Assembly: GCF_000416235.1 (NCBI RefSeq)
Contig: NZ_ATLO01000004.1
Location: forward strand, 372,001 to 436,000
From: Pseudomonas sp. CFII64
GTDB taxonomy: Bacteria > Pseudomonadota > Gammaproteobacteria > Pseudomonadales > Pseudomonadaceae
Reading direction: 5' to 3'
Length of the DNA stretch: 64,000 bases
The notes beneath the pieces are model-generated. The model saw only the letters and a list, made by a program, of their open reading frames with translations, did not search any database and was not told the DNA's origin. Positions 17,304 to 39,244 of the stretch are shown piece by piece (within the stretch, counting starts at the first letter, position 1; each line of letters opens with the position of its first letter). Position numbers and translations under genes: made by a program.

Positions 17304-17359
17304 TCTCCTTGGTGACAGTGCCGGCTCACCGCCGGGCTCCCATGCAGCAGGAGAATGAC

Positions 17360-17578
17360 ATGGTATTTGATCGCGAAGACCTCACCTTCCAGGTGGTGTG
17401 CAATCACGAAGAGCAGTACTCCATCTGGCCCGACTACAAGGCCATTCCTAATGGCTGGCGGGCGGTTGGCATGAAAGGCCTGAAGAAGGAATGCCTGGAA
17501 TATATCGAGCAGCACTGGACAGACATGCGTCCGCTGAGCCTGCGACAGAAGATGGATCAGGACAAAGTGGTGGCCTGA
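17360..17578 (+). CDS. MbtH-family NRPS accessory protein
   Basis: A 72-residue MbtH-like protein that binds and activates or stabilises adenylation domains. The family signature is complete: [23 protein letters not shown], then [14 protein letters not shown]. It corresponds to PA2412 of P. aeruginosa, which is needed for normal pyoverdine output. AGGAG lies 6-7 nt before the ATG. It is the first gene of the mbtH-pvdG-pvdL transcript; pvdG starts 1 nt after its stop. Confidence 0.96.
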   Translation: MVFDREDLTFQVVCNHEEQYSIWPDYKAIPNGWRAVGMKGLKKECLEYIEQHWTDMRPLSLRQKMDQDKVVA

Positions 17579-17579
17579 A

Positions 17580-18344
17580 GTGAGCGCCTTCAACAGCTTG
17601 CGCCTGTTCTGCCTGCCGTATTCCGGCGCCAGCGCCATGGTCTACAGCCGCTGGCGACGGGCATTGCCGCAGTGGCTTGAAGTTCATCCGCTGGAATTGC
17701 CGGGACGCGGCATGCGCATGAACGAGCCGCTGCACACCGATATTCGCGGCCTGGCCAGGCAACTGGCGCGGGAAGTCAGCCAGCAATGTCTCCGCACGCC
17801 GGATCAGCATTACGCCCTGTTTGGGCACAGTCTCGGCGGGCTGCTGGCCTACGAGCTGGCTCATGCGCTGGATGAGCTGGGTGCGCCTGCGCCGTTATGC
17901 CTGTTCACCTCGGCAACCGCCGGTCCGGCGCGGCGTGATGTCAGCGAATACCGCGTCGCCAAGACCGACGCCGAGCTCATCGAGCGCTTGCGAACGCTGC
18001 AAGGCACCTCCGAGGATGTGTTGGCCAACCGCGACTTGATGGAGCTGATGCTGCCGATTCTGCGCGCCGACTTCCTGATGTGCGGCAGCTTTGAATACCT
18101 GCCGCGCGAACCGCTGCCGATGCCGGTTCATGTGTTCGGCGGCAAGCAAGACAGCGTGAAGGTTGAAGAGCTGCTCGATTGGCAGGATGAAACCACGGTC
18201 GGATTCTCCCTGGACATGTTCGAAGGCCATCACTTTTTCCTGCAGAAACAGGAAGGCGCCTTGCTGCGTTGTCTGCGGCGCTACGCCGAGCAGCATCTGG
18301 CGCGTGCCAGCCGCCAACGCTCACCCGCCGCAGCAGCCAGCTGA
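17580..18344 (+). CDS. pvdG: Pyoverdine type II thioesterase PvdG
   Basis: A 254-residue alpha/beta hydrolase that clears wrongly loaded groups from NRPS carrier proteins. The opening [20 protein letters not shown], the oxyanion/nucleophile motif [13 protein letters not shown] (Ser about residue 84) and the terminal GHHFFL histidine are typical. It begins with GTG one base after the mbtH stop, without room for another promoter, so translation is probably coupled. pvdL starts 83 nt downstream in the same direction. Confidence 0.93.
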   Translation: MSAFNSLRLFCLPYSGASAMVYSRWRRALPQWLEVHPLELPGRGMRMNEPLHTDIRGLARQLAREVSQQCLRTPDQHYALFGHSLGGLLAYELAHALDELGAPAPLCLFTSATAGPARRDVSEYRVAKTDAELIERLRTLQGTSEDVLANRDLMELMLPILRADFLMCGSFEYLPREPLPMPVHVFGGKQDSVKVEELLDWQDETTVGFSLDMFEGHHFFLQKQEGALLRCLRRYAEQHLARASRQRSPAAAAS

Positions 18345-18427
18345 TCCACACCGCGATACCCGGCGCGCATTCGGCGCGCCCATCCCCGGCATTCCCGATT
18401 GCAAGCCAGACTCAGGCAGGAACAACC

Positions 18428-31453
<13,026 letters not shown>

Positions 31454-31464
31454 CGACACGCCAG

Positions 31465-31497
31465 ATCCGGGCGTGCCGTTTTGGGGCATGCCCGGAT
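31465..31497. terminator. Inverted repeat between convergent pvdL and dsbG
   Basis: ATCCGGGCGTGCC and GGCATGCCCGGAT form a 13-bp stem with one G-T-type mismatch around a 7-nt loop (GTTTTGG). It fills the 52-nt gap between two convergent stops and probably ends transcription in both directions, although no long T-run follows. Confidence 0.65.
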
Positions 31498-31505
31498 TGT
31501 GATGG

Positions 31506-32276
31506 CTAAGGTTTGGGGCCCAGAATCTTTTCCAGCTGCGCGGTTTGCGGTGCGCCTTGCTGCTGTTGCAGTTGGCCCTTCGCATCGAGGTAGAAGATCG
31601 ACGGCGTTGCGGAAAGGCCCAGGTCGTTCATCAATTGCAGATTGGCGTCGAGACGGGTCTGAATGTCCTTGGGGATGCTGCCCAAAGGTTTCAACTTGCT
31701 GCTTTTGCCCGCCTGTTCATGCGTGTTCAGTGCCGCTTGGGGATCGTTGTCGGCCAGTAAAGCAGCGGCCTTGGCGGCGCTGTCTTCACGGATGATGCCG
31801 ACCATGATGTGGCGCAGTTGCACCTTGCCAGCCTTGACCCATGGCCGCGCCTGTTCCCAGAACATGTTGCAGTACGGGCAATTGGCATCGCTGAACAGAT
31901 ACACCACGTTGGGTGCATCGGCGTTGCCATCGGCGATCCAGGTGCTTTTCTCCAGACCGCTCCAGACCTCTTTGGACATCGGCTCGTAGACCAGTTTTTG
32001 CAGCGGTGCCTCGCTGAGGTCTTCACCTTTTTCGTCATAGAGATTGCCCGCCAGCACATGCTTGCCATCCCGGGTCAGGTACAGCGCCATGGCCTGTTTC
32101 TGGTATTCAGCGGCATAGCCGCGCAAGCCGTCCGGCGCATCGAAACTGCCGATGATGCGCGCGCCTTTGTCTTGCAGTGCGCGAATCGGCGCAGGCAATT
32201 CTTCGGCCTGTAACAACGGGCTTTGCAGGATCAGCAGGCTCAGGCTGAGCAGTGAAAGGCAACGGATCGAAATCAT
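31506..32276 (-). CDS. dsbG: Periplasmic disulfide isomerase DsbG
   Basis: A 256-residue secreted protein with a signal peptide (residues 1-24, cleaving after LLQA). An N-terminal dimerisation domain and a thioredoxin domain with the active site Cys133-Pro-Tyr-Cys136 follow. The cis-proline loop is ATPSIFYLD. The CPYC motif and length fit DsbC/DsbG-type isomerases, which protect or reshuffle periplasmic cysteines and need DsbD for reduction. It is the last gene of dsbD-dsbE-dsbG: its ATG overlaps the stop of the preceding gene (ATGA). Confidence 0.9.
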   Translation of the reverse strand: MISIRCLSLLSLSLLILQSPLLQAEELPAPIRALQDKGARIIGSFDAPDGLRGYAAEYQKQAMALYLTRDGKHVLAGNLYDEKGEDLSEAPLQKLVYEPMSKEVWSGLEKSTWIADGNADAPNVVYLFSDANCPYCNMFWEQARPWVKAGKVQLRHIMVGIIREDSAAKAAALLADNDPQAALNTHEQAGKSSKLKPLGSIPKDIQTRLDANLQLMNDLGLSATPSIFYLDAKGQLQQQQGAPQTAQLEKILGPKP

Positions 32277-33106
32277 GGGTCAAGGGTCCTTGAAGGCTGG
32301 GTCGTACTCGGAAAACTGTCGAGGTAGCGGGTCAGGCTGGCTTGGGAAAGCTCGCCCAGGTGACTGCCGATCAGGCGGCCTTCGGAGCTGTAGAAAACGG
32401 TGGTGGGCAGGGCCATGGAGCCGACGCTTTGCGCCAGTTGGCCGCTGCCGTCGAACAGCACGTTGCTCAGGCGCAAGCCTTGGGTGTTCAGGAAACTTGC
32501 TACGGTTTGCGGCGATTCGGCTTGATTGACGAACAGGAACACCACGTCATCGCGCTCGGCCTGGGCGGCTTGCAGGACGGGCATTTCCCGCCGACAGGGC
32601 GGACACCAGGTCGCCCAGAGATTAATCACCAGCGGTCGTCCCTGATAATCGGCCAGCTGCACGGATTCCCCGGCAGCATTGCGCAAGCTGATTTCCGGCA
32701 GGCTGACACCTTGCTGATAAATGTTCAGGCCCAGATTGGCCAGCAGCCAGAACATCAATCCGCTGCCCAGACCAAGCCCCAGCGGGCGGCGTAGCTCCAG
32801 GCGTCGCCAGGCGATCAGCAGTCCGCCGAGGATCACCGCGAGCACGCCCGGCCAGATCAGGAAACCGCCATCGCGAATGTCCAGCGCCTGCCACGGCTGC
32901 GCCTGATAATGCGCCCAATACTCGATGACAAATCCCGCACGTGCGACCAGCAACCCCAACAGGAACAGACCGAACAACGCCGATTCCGGGTTGGCGCCGG
33001 TCCGCCGCGAGGTCAACCAGCCCACCAGCGTGGCCAGCGCCAGTGCGCCGATCAGCAGCAGGTGCACGACGGCCAGGGCGAACGGCCCGATAGAAACACT
33101 CAACAT
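32273..33106 (-). CDS. dsbE: Membrane-anchored TlpA/DsbE-like thioredoxin
   Basis: A 277-residue protein with about four N-terminal membrane segments (residues 5-135, reminiscent of Lgt-like membrane domains) joined to a periplasmic TlpA/ResA-type thioredoxin domain. The active site is WCPPC (Cys168, Cys171) and the cis-proline loop ALPTTVFY. It probably passes electrons from DsbD to periplasmic substrates. The ATG at 33106 shares its last base with the dsbD stop (TGATG), so translation is coupled; longer upstream frames would lie inside dsbD. The membrane half makes it longer than classical single-span DsbE/CcmG. Confidence 0.85.
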   Translation of the reverse strand: MLSVSIGPFALAVVHLLLIGALALATLVGWLTSRRTGANPESALFGLFLLGLLVARAGFVIEYWAHYQAQPWQALDIRDGGFLIWPGVLAVILGGLLIAWRRLELRRPLGLGLGSGLMFWLLANLGLNIYQQGVSLPEISLRNAAGESVQLADYQGRPLVINLWATWCPPCRREMPVLQAAQAERDDVVFLFVNQAESPQTVASFLNTQGLRLSNVLFDGSGQLAQSVGSMALPTTVFYSSEGRLIGSHLGELSQASLTRYLDSFPSTTQPSRTLDP

Positions 33107-34842
33107 CAACTGCGCTCCCGAGTGGCTTGCCAGTGTTGCAGGAAAGTCCCGGCGTCGACCTGGCCGGTGATCCGCCGGTCGCGTCGTTCGTTGCCGTCTG
33201 GCCCGATCCACAACAGGCTCGGTGGCCCCGGCACCTTGTAACGTTGCAGCAGCTCGCGGCTGGCCGGGCTGTCAGCGGTGACATCCAGGCGCAGCAGATG
33301 CACGCCTTGCAGCGCATTCAACACCTCGGGTTTGGCGAACACCTGTTTCTCCATGATTTTGCAGGACACGCACCAGTCGGCGTAGTAATCGATCAGCACC
33401 CAGCGACCGCTGGCTTTGGCGGCTTCGAGTTCAGTTTGCAGCGCCCGGGGATCGCTTAGCGTGACAAACGCTTCATCTGTCGTGGCGCGTTGTTCGACAC
33501 GGTTGGCACTGTAAACCTTCAGCGGCTGCCAAGGGTCGTCCGCGCCACCAGCGGCGCCCACCAGCAGCAACACGGACCACAGGCCGAAGATCAGACCAGC
33601 GGGGGCGAAGAACCGGGTGGTGCTTTTCATTCGCTGGGTCAACGCCAGCGCACTGCATGCGGCGATCAACAGCAGCGCGCCCCAACCGGCGACCCACAAC
33701 GACTCATCCAGCAGAGGCCGCGCCATCAGCAATGCGGTGCCGAGGAACATGAAACCGAACACGCCTTTGAGCACATCCATCCACGCTCCAGGCTTGGGCA
33801 GGAAACGATTGCCGACGGTGACCAACAGCATCAATGGCAAACCGATTCCCAATCCCATGACGAACAGCACCAGGCCGCCGTGCAGCGCATTGCCGCTTTG
33901 TGCGATGTAGAGCAGCGCGCCGGCCAGCGGTGCGGTCATGCACGGGCCGACCATCAACCCGGACAACGCTCCCAGCACACCGGCGCCGAGCAGGCTGCCG
34001 CCGCGTGTGCGCCGACTGGCGTTTTCCAGTCGATCACGCAACGCGGCGGGCAGTTGCAGTTCGAAAAACCCGAACATCGGCAATGCCAGCAAGACGAACA
34101 GCGCAGCGAAGCTGCCGAGCAACCACGGCTGTTGCAGCAGCGCCTGCAGATTGCCGCCGAGCAATGCCGCAACCACGCCGAGTCCCGCGTAGACCAGTGC
34201 CATGCTCAGCACATAACTACCTGCCAATGCCAGACCGCGCCGGGGACTGGCGCCACCACCCACCACCACGCCCGCCAGAATCGGCAACATCGGCAGCGAG
34301 CACGGGGCGAAGGCCAGCAGCAGGCCCAGGCCAAAGAAGATCAGCAGGCTCCAGCCCAGCGAGCGTTGCGCGAGGGAGCTGGCCAGTGTCTGGTCTTCGG
34401 CTTGCTGCCCGTTTTGTTCGACACGGGTGTCGCCGATCTCCAGCAACCGGCTTTGCGGCGGATAACACAAACCCGCATCGGCACAACCTTGCCAGCCAAG
34501 TCTCACGGTGCCGTTGGCGGCGGCCGGGATCAACACTTCAAGACTGTTGCGGTACACCTGCTGTTCGCCGAAAAACTCGTCACTGTGGGCTTCGCCTTCG
34601 GGCAGCACCGGCTGATTTTCGGCGCTCAGCCCGGCAAAACCGACGCGCTGCTTATACAGGTAATAACCCTCTGCGATGCGCCAGTGCAGACGGGTTTCCC
34701 CGGACTCCAGGCGGTCGCTGGTCAGGGTGAACGCCTGGTCAGCAGGGAGAAATTCGGCTTGTCGCTTGAAGGGATCATTGCCGGACAACGCCTGAGCAAG
34801 TGAGGGCAACAGCAAAAACATCAGCAGCAAAAAAATACGCAT
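33106..34842 (-). CDS. dsbD: Thiol:disulfide interchange protein DsbD
   Basis: A 578-residue inner membrane reductase. It has a signal peptide (residues 1-18), a periplasmic alpha domain with paired cysteines (GCADAGLCYPP), eight membrane segments with cysteines in FAPCSLPMLPILAG and GLMVGPCMTAPLAG, and a C-terminal thioredoxin domain with Cys491-Val-Ser-Cys494. It carries electrons from cytosolic thioredoxin to periplasmic DsbG and DsbE. ATG 34842 is taken because the signal peptide begins there; the open frame continues upstream through repeat DNA with no family resemblance. The active site is CVSC, where the E. coli protein has CVAC. Confidence 0.93.
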   Translation of the reverse strand: MRIFLLLMFLLLPSLAQALSGNDPFKRQAEFLPADQAFTLTSDRLESGETRLHWRIAEGYYLYKQRVGFAGLSAENQPVLPEGEAHSDEFFGEQQVYRNSLEVLIPAAANGTVRLGWQGCADAGLCYPPQSRLLEIGDTRVEQNGQQAEDQTLASSLAQRSLGWSLLIFFGLGLLLAFAPCSLPMLPILAGVVVGGGASPRRGLALAGSYVLSMALVYAGLGVVAALLGGNLQALLQQPWLLGSFAALFVLLALPMFGFFELQLPAALRDRLENASRRTRGGSLLGAGVLGALSGLMVGPCMTAPLAGALLYIAQSGNALHGGLVLFVMGLGIGLPLMLLVTVGNRFLPKPGAWMDVLKGVFGFMFLGTALLMARPLLDESLWVAGWGALLLIAACSALALTQRMKSTTRFFAPAGLIFGLWSVLLLVGAAGGADDPWQPLKVYSANRVEQRATTDEAFVTLSDPRALQTELEAAKASGRWVLIDYYADWCVSCKIMEKQVFAKPEVLNALQGVHLLRLDVTADSPASRELLQRYKVPGPPSLLWIGPDGNERRDRRITGQVDAGTFLQHWQATRERS

Positions 34843-35481
34843 ACAAGAGCCTTGGGATTTACAGACCGGCCAAGGGTGGAGGAGGGGGATTAAGTGATGG
34901 TTAAGGCCGTACCCTTTGTTGAAGCGAGGCTTGCCCGCGAACCAGACGCCTCGGTGGGCCAGATACGCCGCGTCATCGTTCTTCGGTGCCGTGTGTTGAA
35001 TCGGGTGGCACCAACAGCATTTGCGGTGCGGCTTATTGAGGTTTCGCCCTGACGGTCGAGTCCTTTTGTTCCGGCAAAAGGACGAAACCATCTGCGCTGA
35101 CGTCCGGCCCGACTTCGTCGGGTTCCTTCGCTCCGGTGTCGTGGCGTGGGTACGCGCCGACGCGCCATCCCTGGCGCAACGGCGCTCGACCGGCATCCAT
35201 GCCGGTCGCCCCACACCACGACGCCTGCGCTCAGCCTCCCGACGCGCGTTTGGCGGTGTCTGTCAGATCGCGGCACGGAAAAGCGAAAATCAACAGCCAG
35301 AGCAATGTTTCAGGTGGGCCCTGAATCGGTTAGAGCGAGGCTTGCCCGCGAACATAGAATCTCCAACGAGATTGCATTTTTTTGATCTGCGCGACCGGGG
35401 TCGCGATCCCATCTTGTCCTCGAAGGCATAATCCTGCCTTAATCCTGACCTGTTTCATTGGTACATTTCCCGAGCCCGAGC
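34843..35481. other. Divergent control region dsbD/dsbR with dispersed repeats
   Basis: A 639-nt region with no supported gene. Two REP-like copies of the form GCGAGGCTTGCCCGCGAA lie at 34924-34941 and 35334-35351 and enclose about 400 nt rich in short palindromes (for example CCGGCATCCATGCCGG near 35194-35209, and AAAGGACGAAACC-type segments near 35075). This looks like a dispersed Pseudomonas intergenic repeat. The dsbD promoter must lie near 34843-34920 and the dsbR promoter near 35360-35480, where AT content rises. Confidence 0.6.
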
Positions 35482-36171
35482 ATGCACGTATTACTCTGTG
35501 AAGACGACGATCTGATCGCCAGCGGAATTGCCGCCGGCCTCAATGCCCAGGGCCTGACCGTGGATCGGGTGGCCACGGCGGCAGCGGCGCGGGCGATTCT
35601 GGCGGCGGCGCAATTCGATGTGCTGATCCTTGATCTGGGCCTGCCCGACGAAGACGGTCTCAAGCTCCTCAAGCAGCTGCGCGGGCAGGGCGTGGAGCTG
35701 CCGGTGTTGATTCTTACCGCGCGGGATACGGTCAGCGACCGGGTCGATGGTTTGCAGGCCGGTGCCGATGATTACCTGCTCAAACCCTTTGATCTGCGTG
35801 AACTCAGCGCCCGCCTGCACACGTTGGTGCGGCGCGTGGCCGGACGCAGCGTCAACCTGATCGAGCATGGTTGCCTGAGCTACGACCCCAGCAGTCGCGA
35901 GGTTTTTCTATCCGGTCAACCGGTGGATTTGTCCCGCCGTGAGCAGGCGCTGTTGCATGCGCTAATGCATGCCCGAGGTCGTGTACTGTCCAGCGAGCAA
36001 CTCAAGGATTGCATTTACGGCTTCGGCGATGAAGTGGAAAGCAACGCGCTGAGCGTGCACATCCATCATCTGCGGCGCAAGCTGGGCGGCCACATCGTCG
36101 AGACCGTGCGCGGCCTGGGTTATCGACTCGGCGTGGCCGGCAAAGACCTGCCATTGGAGGACCGTCAATGA
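35482..36171 (+). CDS. dsbR: OmpR-family response regulator DsbR
   Basis: A 229-residue regulator with an N-terminal receiver domain (acidic pocket EDDD 7-10, phosphoacceptor Asp51 in LILDLGLPDEDG, Lys near KPFDLRE) and a C-terminal winged helix (LSRREQALLHALMHARGRVLSSEQL, VHIHHLRRKLGG, VRGLGYRL). ATG 35482 begins the first receiver strand. Its stop overlaps the kinase start (ATGA). Orientation, divergent from dsbDEG, is that of the P. aeruginosa DsbRS pair, reported to activate dsbDEG under copper stress; the assignment is by this synteny. Confidence 0.85.
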   Translation: MHVLLCEDDDLIASGIAAGLNAQGLTVDRVATAAAARAILAAAQFDVLILDLGLPDEDGLKLLKQLRGQGVELPVLILTARDTVSDRVDGLQAGADDYLLKPFDLRELSARLHTLVRRVAGRSVNLIEHGCLSYDPSSREVFLSGQPVDLSRREQALLHALMHARGRVLSSEQLKDCIYGFGDEVESNALSVHIHHLRRKLGGHIVETVRGLGYRLGVAGKDLPLEDRQ

Positions 36172-37496
36172 GTCTGCGTCTGCGCCTGAGCCTGACGCTG
36201 GGCTCGGCATTCGTGGTGATCTGGATGCTCGCGGCGGCCTGGATGTTGTGTGATTTGCGTGCACAAATGATGGACTCACTGGATCAACGTCTCGCCGCAT
36301 CGGCGCGCATGGTTTCCGGGCTCCTCGAGCAATTGCCAGTCCCCGCCAGCAATGACGGCGCAGCCTTGAGCGCCGAGCAGTTGGGCATCCCCGGCGGGCT
36401 GGCGTGTCAGGTCAGTTCATTGCGCGGCGAAGTGCTCGCACGCAGTCACTCGACCCCGGATGAACCGCTGGCGGCCGATGCCAGCGGCTTTCAAGACCAG
36501 CTTATCAACGGCGAACGCTGGCGCAGTTTCACCCTGACGCACGGCGAGTTGCGCGTTACCACGGCTGACCGCCAGGACGAGCGCGACACCCTGAAATATT
36601 CGGTTTTATTGGCGGCTTCGGTGCCGGTGGCGGTGGCCTTGTTCGGCAGTCTGGGCCTGCTCTGGCTGGGCATCGGGCAAGGTTTGGCGCCGCTCAATCG
36701 CATGCGTGATGCCTTGAAACGGCGCAGTGCCGATTCGCTGGAGCCGCTGGATATCTCGGGTATGCCCAATGAGTTGCTGCCGTTGCTGGACACCCAGAAC
36801 CAGCTGTTCCAGCGCATTGCCCAGACCCTGGAACGCGAGCGGCGTCTGACCGGCGATGCCGCCCATGAGCTGCGCAGCCCGCTGACCGCCATCAAGACCC
36901 ACCTGCAAGTGGCGCGCATGACCCAGGGCGAAACCCGTGATCGTTCGCTGGCCCACGCGGAAGAGGGCGCGGATCGCCTGCACAGCACGCTTGAGCAATT
37001 GCTGTTACTGGCGCGAGTCGAGGGCAGTCTGTCGTTCGAAGATGGCGTGCAATGCAGCGCCGAAGAAGTCGCGCGTCTGGCGATGCACGACGCCAGTCAC
37101 GGCCACGTGTCGCGCATTGATCTGCACCTGCCGGACGATTTGTCCTCAGCGGCGCTGGATATGCCATCGGTGCTGGCCATCGCCGCCTTGCGCAATCTGC
37201 TGGAAAACGCCTTGCGCCACGCACCTCGAAACACCCGGGTTGAGCTGACCTTGAGCACTTCAGCGAGCCTGGCATGCTTTGAGGTGCGGGATCACGGCAG
37301 CGGCATCGCCGAGGAACAATTGAGCCTTGTCACCCAACGCTTCTGGCGGCAGGGCACCGGCGAAGGTGCCGGTCTGGGCCTGGCCATCGTGCAGGCCATT
37401 GTCCAGCGCTGCGGCTGCCTGCTGACTTTCGCCAATCAGCCGGATGGCTTGCGGGTCGAACTGCGTATGCCGTTGAGTCGCGACCTTCACGGATAA
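36168..37496 (+). CDS. dsbS: Sensor histidine kinase DsbS
   Basis: A 442-residue membrane kinase. Membrane segments at about residues 7-29 and 145-167 enclose a periplasmic loop of about 115 residues with one cysteine (Cys80, GGLACQVS). A HAMP-like linker, the H-box DAAHELRSPLTAIKTHL with His233, the N-box LRNLLENALRHAP and the ATP lid motifs DHGSGI and GAGLGLAI follow. It should phosphorylate DsbR. Architecture is that of QseC/PmrB-type kinases. In the P. aeruginosa counterpart a periplasmic cysteine is reported to bind copper; whether Cys80 is equivalent is inference. Confidence 0.85.
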   Translation: MSLRLRLSLTLGSAFVVIWMLAAAWMLCDLRAQMMDSLDQRLAASARMVSGLLEQLPVPASNDGAALSAEQLGIPGGLACQVSSLRGEVLARSHSTPDEPLAADASGFQDQLINGERWRSFTLTHGELRVTTADRQDERDTLKYSVLLAASVPVAVALFGSLGLLWLGIGQGLAPLNRMRDALKRRSADSLEPLDISGMPNELLPLLDTQNQLFQRIAQTLERERRLTGDAAHELRSPLTAIKTHLQVARMTQGETRDRSLAHAEEGADRLHSTLEQLLLLARVEGSLSFEDGVQCSAEEVARLAMHDASHGHVSRIDLHLPDDLSSAALDMPSVLAIAALRNLLENALRHAPRNTRVELTLSTSASLACFEVRDHGSGIAEEQLSLVTQRFWRQGTGEGAGLGLAIVQAIVQRCGCLLTFANQPDGLRVELRMPLSRDLHG

Positions 37497-37639
37497 GTCC
37501 GGGCCAAGCATCAACATTGTGTTGATCCATCTCAAGCGTTGCCGTCAACCGTTGCGTCATGATGCGCGCGATAGCGGGCTGCGCGTCCTGGATGTGCAAG
37601 CCATGCGTGCTGATTTCGATGGACCCAGGAAAAAAAATC

Positions 37640-39130
37640 ATGAATGCGACTGTGACGACGCCCGAAGTACCGCCCGCGAAGCTCAAGTTGCCCATCGCAC
37701 TGGCCATCGCCGTACTGGTGATGGTCGGCGTGTTATTGCTGCCGCTGCCGGCGGACCTGCCGGTTGCCGGGCACCGAATGCTGGCGATTCTGGCCTTTGC
37801 CGTCGTGGTGTGGATTACCGAAGCGGTTTCTTACGAAGCCAGCGCGATCATGATCACTTCGCTCATGGCCTTCCTGATCGGCACCGCGCCGACCTTGCCG
37901 GACCCGGCTGTGATCTATGGTTCATCCGCAGCGATCAGCATGGCCCTGACCGGCTTCTCCAATCCGGCACTGGCACTGGTCGCCGGGGCGCTGTTCATCG
38001 CCGCCGCCATGACTCATACCGGACTGGATCGAAGAATCGCCCTCGTGACTCTGGCGCGGGTCGGCACCAGCACCCGGCGCATCATGCTCGGCGCCATTGT
38101 GGTGACGATTTTGCTGAGTCTGGTGGTGCCCAGTGCTACCGCGCGCAGTGCCTGCGTGGTGCCGATCATGATGGGCGTCATTGCCGCGTTCGGGGTCGAC
38201 AAACGCTCGAACATCGCCGCCGCGATCATGATCATCGTCGCCCAAGGCACCAGCATCTGGAACGTCGGCATTCAGACCGCCGCCGCGCAAAACCTGCTGA
38301 CGGCCGGCTTCATGGAGAAAATGCTCGGTGCACGAGTGTCCTGGCTGGACTGGCTGATCGCCGGTGCACCCTGGGCGATCATCATGTCCGGCGTGTTGAT
38401 TCTGCTGGTCCTGAAATTACTGCCGCCGGAAAGCGACAGCATCCCCGGCGGCAAGGAAGCCGTCGCGCAATCCCTGGCCGAAATCGGCCCCATGACCAGT
38501 GCGCAGAAACGCCTGATGGCGGTGTCCATCGGCTTGCTGTTGTTGTGGGCCACTGAAGGCAAGTTGCACAGTTTCGACACCACCTCCACGACCTACGCCG
38601 GGTTGGTCCTCCTGTTGCTGCCGCGTTGGGGCGTGATGACCTGGAAGGATGTGCAATCGCGCATTCCGTGGGGCACGGTGATTGTTTTCGGCGTGGGCAT
38701 CAGTCTGGGCACTGCATTGCTTACGACCCATGCCGGTCAGTGGCTGGGCGTGCAAGTGGTGGCGAACACCGGTCTGGACAAAGTCGGCCCGCTGGGAGTT
38801 TTCGCCATTCTCGGGGCGTTCCTGATCCTGATTCACCTGGGTTTCGCCAGCGCCACGGCGTTGACCTCGGCGATGCTGCCGATCCTGATCGCGGTGTTGC
38901 AAACCCTGCCCGGTGATTTCAACCGGCTGGGCATGACCATGTTGCTGGGTTTTGTGGTCAGCTACGGGTTCATTCTGCCGATCAACGCGCCGCAGAACAT
39001 GGTCTGCCTGGGCACGGAAACCTTCACCGCCCGGCAGTTCGCCCGTGTCGGCCTGCCGGTGACGATCATCGGTTACCTGCTGATGCTGCTGTTCGCTGCC
39101 ACCTACTGGAAGTGGCTGGGCTGGATGTGA
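37640..39130 (+). CDS. SLC13/DASS-family anion symporter
   Basis: A 496-residue membrane protein with about 12 hydrophobic segments. The first helix pair, with LPLPADLPVAGHRMLAILAFAVVVWITEAV, and the repeated SxT-type substrate motifs (SATARSACVVPIM in the first half, SATALTSAMLPIL in the second) are typical of divalent-anion:sodium symporters of the SLC13/CitT group. Substrate is likely a di- or tricarboxylate, but sulfate cannot be excluded. ATG 37640 follows AGGAAAA. The gene lies 143 nt after dsbS in the same direction. No iron box precedes it, so its place next to pvdH may be chance. Confidence 0.8.
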   Translation: MNATVTTPEVPPAKLKLPIALAIAVLVMVGVLLLPLPADLPVAGHRMLAILAFAVVVWITEAVSYEASAIMITSLMAFLIGTAPTLPDPAVIYGSSAAISMALTGFSNPALALVAGALFIAAAMTHTGLDRRIALVTLARVGTSTRRIMLGAIVVTILLSLVVPSATARSACVVPIMMGVIAAFGVDKRSNIAAAIMIIVAQGTSIWNVGIQTAAAQNLLTAGFMEKMLGARVSWLDWLIAGAPWAIIMSGVLILLVLKLLPPESDSIPGGKEAVAQSLAEIGPMTSAQKRLMAVSIGLLLLWATEGKLHSFDTTSTTYAGLVLLLLPRWGVMTWKDVQSRIPWGTVIVFGVGISLGTALLTTHAGQWLGVQVVANTGLDKVGPLGVFAILGAFLILIHLGFASATALTSAMLPILIAVLQTLPGDFNRLGMTMLLGFVVSYGFILPINAPQNMVCLGTETFTARQFARVGLPVTIIGYLLMLLFAATYWKWLGWM

Positions 39131-39141
39131 CACTGATTTTG

Positions 39142-39165
39142 TAAATCCTCGCCGCGCTGGTGCGT
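39142..39165 (+). promoter_or_regulatory. PvdS iron-starvation box before pvdH
   Basis: TAAAT (39142-39146), 16 nt, then CGT (39163-39165): a perfect match to TAAAT-N16-CGT. It lies 79 nt before the pvdH ATG and 11 nt after the preceding stop. Confidence 0.87.
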
Positions 39166-39244
39166 TTCCCTAACAGGAAATCTGCAAGCGCTCGACGGCG
39201 TGGCAGATGTCCTTTTCTACTACCTGCTATCGAGGGTTTGAGGG

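Noticed and set aside
34843..35214. N-terminal extension of DsbD from a start near 35214
   Set aside because: The extra 124 residues run through repeat DNA and precede a clear signal peptide at 34842, so they are not part of the protein.
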